DNA from: Geothrix sp.
Lineage (GTDB): Bacteria; Acidobacteriota; Holophagae; Holophagales; Holophagaceae
DNA: 64,000 bases
Assembly (NCBI GenBank): GCA_019449415.1
Contig: JAGRPP010000021.1
Coordinates: forward strand, 1 to 64,000
Direction of reading: 5' to 3'
The stretch's first letter is position 1, and each line of letters begins with the position of its first letter. This document shows, in pieces, positions 63,002-64,000 of the stretch. Both the position numbers and the translations under genes were made by a program. The notes below the pieces were generated by a model, which saw only the letters and a program-made list of their open reading frames with translations, had not been told where the DNA came from and searched no databases.

Positions 63002-63019
63002 CCCCGATCGTCCAGCACG

Positions 63020-63047
63020 GAAACGCCCGCCGGAAGGCGGGCGTTTC
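63020..63047. terminator. Terminator between ilvE and the DUF4382-like gene
   Basis: GAAACGCCCGCC-GGAA-GGCGGGCGTTTC is a perfect 12-bp stem with a 4-base loop. It ends transcription of the convergent ilvE and the minus-strand gene that begins beyond the window. Confidence 0.9.
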
Positions 63048-63066
63048 TCTGGTGGCTGCCGGGGCT

Positions 63067-64000
63067 TCAGGGGTAGGAGAGCACGGTGCTTGCGGTGCCG
63101 CCGGCGCTCACCAGCAGCTGGGTGGCGCTGGTCTTCATGACCGGCGCGCCCCCCGAGGTGCTGCGCTGGGCCGTGACGCCGTAGGCACTGGGGTAGAGCC
63201 CGAGGAATCCGGCCTGATCCTGGGCCGCGCCCGTGGCCACGGTCTGGGAGCGGACGATGAGGACCTGGGAGCCCCCCAGGCCCGTCGCAAGCGTCTGCCG
63301 CAGCTCGCCCCAGGTGCCCTGGGTGGCGGTGGAGGCGGGGGTGATCGTGAGGGCGAGGGAACCGGGGGCCTGCGGGGCGCTGAAGGACAGGTCCGCGTTG
63401 TAGCTAGTGGGGCTCGTCGCGTTCACGGAGGTGGCCGCAGCGGGGTAGGCGCTGAGGGGGCCCGCGGGCTGGGCCACCAGGAAGCAGAGGCCGCCGGCGG
63501 GCAGGGCCTCGAGGGCGTAGTTGCCGGCGGCATCCGTGAAGGCGCGGCGCTGGAGTGTGGCCAAGCCGCTGCCATCCACCGTCTCCGCGAACACCTCCAC
63601 GCCGGCCAGCGGGGTGGACCCGGCACTGAGGTGGCCCGTGATGCGGGCCGAGGCGCCCAGGTCGAAAGCGCGGCCCGTGGCCTGGAAGGTATAGGTCGAG
63701 GCACTGCCGGCGTGGGATTGCACCATCTGCTGTCCGCTCAGCATGATCTGGGCCGTGACATTCCCGTTGGCGGTCACGGTCACGGGGCCGCTCACCACCG
63801 TGGCGGCGGGCATGGCGAGGGATTGTTCGATTCCGCCACTCGAGATCAGGTAGGCCGCCACATGGGAGATGGACTGGTAGTTGACGGTGGCCCAGGTGAG
63901 CCGGAACTGCGCGTAGGTGGCGGCTGTCACGGACTTGGCCGGCAGGATCAGGGTGCTGCCTCCGCCCTGCAGGGCCAGGAGGTCGAAGGTGGCCTTGATG
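63067..64000 (-). CDS. DUF4382-like surface protein, start beyond window edge
   Basis: The frame stays open to the right edge, so the start is missing; 310 residues are visible. The first visible part (FDLLALQGGGSTLILPAKSV then TYAQFRLTWATVNY) matches the DUF4382 pattern. It is followed by a carboxypeptidase-regulatory-like domain (ARITGHLSAGSTPLAGVEVF, DAAGNYALEALPAGGLCFLV) and a third beta-rich part to the C-terminus. Probably an exported or lipid-anchored protein. Function unknown. Confidence 0.75.
   Translation of the reverse strand, partial: IKATFDLLALQGGGSTLILPAKSVTAATYAQFRLTWATVNYQSISHVAAYLISSGGIEQSLAMPAATVVSGPVTVTANGNVTAQIMLSGQQMVQSHAGSASTYTFQATGRAFDLGASARITGHLSAGSTPLAGVEVFAETVDGSGLATLQRRAFTDAAGNYALEALPAGGLCFLVAQPAGPLSAYPAAATSVNATSPTSYNADLSFSAPQAPGSLALTITPASTATQGTWGELRQTLATGLGGSQVLIVRSQTVATGAAQDQAGFLGLYPSAYGVTAQRSTSGGAPVMKTSATQLLVSAGGTASTVLSYP

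Overview
The window is GC-rich, tightly packed bacterial chromosome with 52 protein genes (one cut by the right edge), plus a short leader peptide. I see no rRNA, tRNA, insertion sequence, prophage or CRISPR array. The gene content is Gram-negative: lipoproteins, a LapA/LapB-type envelope protein, LolD/E- and MacA/B-type parts, a beta-barrel DUF5916 protein. MglA, a sigma-54 promoter, both GluRS and GlnRS, and a complex I gene set would fit an Acidobacteriota of the Holophaga/Geothrix kind. That placement is inference from familiarity; I could not test it.

Layout. 0-5.7 kb: a minus-strand catabolic/hydrolase run (FAH-family, alpha/beta hydrolase, flavin reductase-like, amidohydrolase) and a divergent MBL-fold hydrolase. 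5.8-14.2 kb: biotin genes bioA, bioD and bioF, mixed with a Cache-type membrane sensor, a TPR protein and a CHASE-PAS hybrid histidine kinase. 14.3-18.4 kb: a BI-1 protein, two periplasmic SurA/PpiC-type foldases in a coupled pair, an S4 RNA-binding protein and a YhaM-like nuclease. 18.5-19.2 kb: an unknown gene behind a near-consensus sigma-54 promoter, closed by a strong terminator. 19.2-23 kb: a LapA-LapB fusion, family-4 uracil-DNA glycosylase, and an ECF sigma factor with a likely membrane partner.

23-31 kb is the most unusual part. It holds a helicase-associated/WYL protein and an XPB-type helicase on either side of a translationally coupled pair: a secreted BNR-repeat protein ending in a type I dockerin, and a lipoprotein that reads like a cohesin-type domain. 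31-36 kb: pgpA with a heptanucleotide tandem repeat in its 5' end, a LolD/LolE-like exporter, DUF5916 and CPBP proteins. 36-42.5 kb: rimO, an FHA-GAF adenylate cyclase, a small membrane protein whose ribosome binding site lies in a hairpin, dcd, an FHA-RDD protein and mglA.

42.5-47.2 kb: gltX with a coupled small unknown gene, a leader peptide/attenuator in front of proC, then glnS. 47.4-54.9 kb: the membrane half of complex I, nuoHIJKLMN, without nuoA-G. 55-59 kb: MacA/MacB-like export proteins without their own ATPase, and an MFS exporter. 59-64 kb: tpx, a DUF4136 lipoprotein, a MocR-type regulator with TGGTCT repeats upstream and ilvE behind it, and a truncated DUF4382-like protein.

Starts were moved from the longest open frame to positions with a Shine-Dalgarno sequence wherever one could be seen; these choices are given gene by gene. 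All domain calls are by eye.
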